A program made the translations under genes and the position numbers. Shown here piece after piece: positions 61,848 through 64,000 of a stretch of 64,000 nt of DNA. The stretch comes from Phoebastria nigripes (Eukaryota > Chordata > Aves > Procellariiformes > Diomedeidae): the NCBI GenBank assembly GCA_035582835.1, contig JAYKAV010000422.1, positions 1,763,754-1,827,753 on the forward strand, given 5' to 3'. The notes under the pieces are model-generated. The model ran no database searches. It had not been told where the DNA came from and worked only from the letters and a program-made list of their open reading frames with translations. Within the stretch, counting starts at the first letter, position 1. Every line of letters begins with the position of its first letter.

Positions 61848-63510
61848 CTGCAAAGTCGAGGAGTTGTACAGAGTGACGTGAGTCTCCTGCTATGCTGCTG
61901 GAGAGCCTGTGGGTAAGTGCTGCAAAGGTACTCAGCAGAGGTACTGGAGGCAGACATGCAGAAGGGAGCGTTTTATCCCTCACCTTGGAGAGGAGGAGGG
62001 AAATATTATTGAACTCTAATGAGAAGCCTGCAGATCTGGATGGAGCTTAACGATTCCTAGTGGGAGGTAAGCTTAAAGCAAAGCTGGGAGGAAATGTTAT
62101 AGGGTGGAAGTTAAAAGTGCTTCAGGTTTTTAGTCCACTGCAGCAGTTGTGAATGTCAGATTTTGTGAAATCTGTGGAAGCAAAGTAGAAGGTAGTTAAA
62201 AGTGTATTTTGGGAGTCAGTGTTGCAGGAAGGGCACCTGGGCTCCTTTTGCAATAACATCCACACTTCCGTAATCCTTTCTGAAAACTAATTTATTAAAA
62301 GAGAATGTAAACCAGAAAGACAAGAGTACTGTTACTGGTTTTGACAGTCAATCTTTAAACAAAGAATAAGAAGGAAATTTCCATACTGCTTCTACTAGCT
62401 TTCTCATAGGCTTTGATACTTTTTCATGAAGAATAAATTTTTCAAGATCACCTCAGATGCTGAGGATCACAAGTCCCCCTGATAGTCAGAGGGTCGCCAG
62501 CTCTGCCTTCACTTCAGTGCTTTTGGACACCTTCCCTGATGCTCTCAGACACTTGCACAGCTCAGCAAGGATGGCTGTTGAGTATCCACTTCTTGAGGGG
62601 CTTTGGATGGCTGGCTTAGCCACTAGTTATCTGCTCCACTACTGAATTTTACATCCCTGTCCTCCTGTTGCTCAGCACGTACAGGAGGCCGTTAGGAAGG
62701 CAACAAAGGAATCCTGGGTGACAGGTTTTTTCATTTTGTTCATGTAGCAGAGCTTTCCTTCTTTAGCCACAAGAGCAGCCGAGTGTCTTTCTCAGTGATC
62801 AGGGAAAAGAAAAGCATGAACTGAGTAATACAGATAAATCAGACAAGACAGACCTGTGGCTGGAGGACAGAGAAAAGTGATCAGAAGGTACACCAGCAAA
62901 AATGGCCTGTGTCACCAAATGCAGGCTGGTGTATGCGTGTATTATGCAGGTAGCTATGCAGTGGTGTTCTGTTTGGACTCCCTAACTTTGCTGGGTGATC
63001 ATGTATCAGGTGCGTTGTTTTTATCTCTGTGGCAGCAGTGGCAGCTTTTTTCTCCCCCTGTTGTGAACCCACNGGCTCCATGTCCCTCCTGCTGAGAAGA
63101 CAGAAAGTAGCAGAACTGGTTTTTCACCTTCCACTTGGAGCTGTACCATTGCAGTTCTTATCTTTGTGACAGCATTATCAGTTGAAGCACATAAACAACT
63201 CACAGCAGGGAAAACTAGGCTGCACATTTGAAGGGCACCAGGTGCTCCACAATAACTGTCCATACACTTGCTGCTGTCCCGGAGCATCTCACTACATGAG
63301 AACTTAAACCTCCCTGGAGTTCTTAGCACTCATGGAAAGGCATTGCTCCTTTGAGTATGCTGTTTATGTTTGGCCCCCAGAAAAGGGTATCTGCTGCTCT
63401 TCAGGTGGTGAGCCAAACACAGACCCANCTTTCTAAAAGAACTGCTGCAAAAATCACACATTATTCATAAGTGATGCTGAGGGCAGTAGGAAGCGTGATG
63501 GCTATTTTAC
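61848..63510. other. intron of the minus-strand gene (probable)
   Basis: At least one exon must be missing here or one of the flanking exons is wrong: the exon at 63511-63661 leaves one spare base while the exon at 61727-61847 starts in phase 0. No repeat recognised. Confidence 0.35.
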
Positions 63511-63661
63511 CTTGCTTTGTTGCATGATTATATGCTATAGGGTTGTGCTTCATTTCGGTATGTAAAGGAACCAGCCTTTCAAGTACGTTGTCAGAAGCAA
63601 CTAGAGTCTGAGAAATTTCTGCTCGCCATTTTATAAGTGAAAAAGCTAGCGATACCAATAA
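63511..63661 (-). CDS. probable coding exon, most 5' one in the window
   Basis: 151 bp, acceptor 'aactattctatccag', good donor 'gtaaaa' after CAAG. It includes SLIKWRAEISQTLVASDN, VLERLVPLHTEMK and HNPIAYNHATKQ. A second acceptor at 63646-63647 would shorten the exon to 135 bp. It is clearly open and protein-like, but its phase does not connect directly to the next exon found, so its membership in the same gene is likely rather than shown. Confidence 0.45.
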
Positions 63662-64000
63662 CTGGATAGAATAGTTGGAGTCCTGTTACCATTATGTATA
63701 GGTTCATATAATGATAACATTGTCATAACTAGCTGATCTTCACAAAGTATCCAAATACCTTTGAAAGCTAGATTGAATAAACTGACTATAGTAACCAGCT
63801 GTCCCAGATTGTTTCTTACCACATCTCCTTACTCAAATGCAGAAACTTTTGCAGCACAGTATTTTATTTTGGTAAGTTGATATGGGTTTTTTTCATAAAT
63901 ATGCTGTTATGAATTTCCTTAAGAAGTTAGAGAGGCGATAGCTTGGGCAGAGAGATTGCACCGCATTTGCAGCTTTGTGGTGGTTCTTAGTTCATGGTTC
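63662..64000. other. non-coding end of window
   Basis: Nothing recognised. If the minus-strand gene is real its 5' part continues beyond this edge. Confidence 0.4.

Noticed and set aside
1..64000. tRNA, rRNA, CRISPR, bacterial operons or phage
   Set aside because: No cloverleaf, array or prokaryotic gene pattern was seen on either strand.

Overview
The window looks like a single contig from a neognath bird genome. Three things point that way: four CR1 LINE fragments, one ending in the avian 8-bp tail repeat; two solo LTRs of an abundant avian ERVL-like family; and a low repeat load of mostly old elements. There are no bacterial features, no operons and no CRISPR. Most of the sequence is intergenic or intronic. 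Isolated single N bases are scattered throughout.

Layout. Positions 1-44 kb show no gene I can defend. They hold a foldback element (4164-4275), MIR-like SINE relics (6616-6735, 31845-31950, 40236-40370), a solo LTR with perfect 5-bp target duplications (8014-8589), two CR1 copies (25555-26270 plus strand, 35403-36305 minus strand) and a long, probably solo LTR (40754-42118).

From about 45 kb to 63.6 kb the minus strand carries a chain of short open segments, each flanked by plausible splice sites. From the segment at 61727-61847 down to the one at 45411-45472, twelve exons (1061 coding bases) keep a single reading frame through all joins. In most of them the other two frames contain stops. 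I infer the 3' part of a spliced protein-coding gene running right to left, with its 5' part beyond 64 kb. The predicted C-terminal part is a charged coiled coil. I do not recognise the gene. A possible stop codon at 44998-45000 and a poly(A) signal at 44296-44301 could mark its end.

Repeats inside this gene's span are a CR1 at 46720-47100, a second solo LTR at 51487-52080 (same family as the first, also with perfect 5-bp duplications), an old CR1 at 58880-60056, a CpG-dense block at 53000-53290 and two small tandem duplications.

I found no evidence for a novel mobile or defence system. The most useful result is the unassigned spliced gene on the minus strand.
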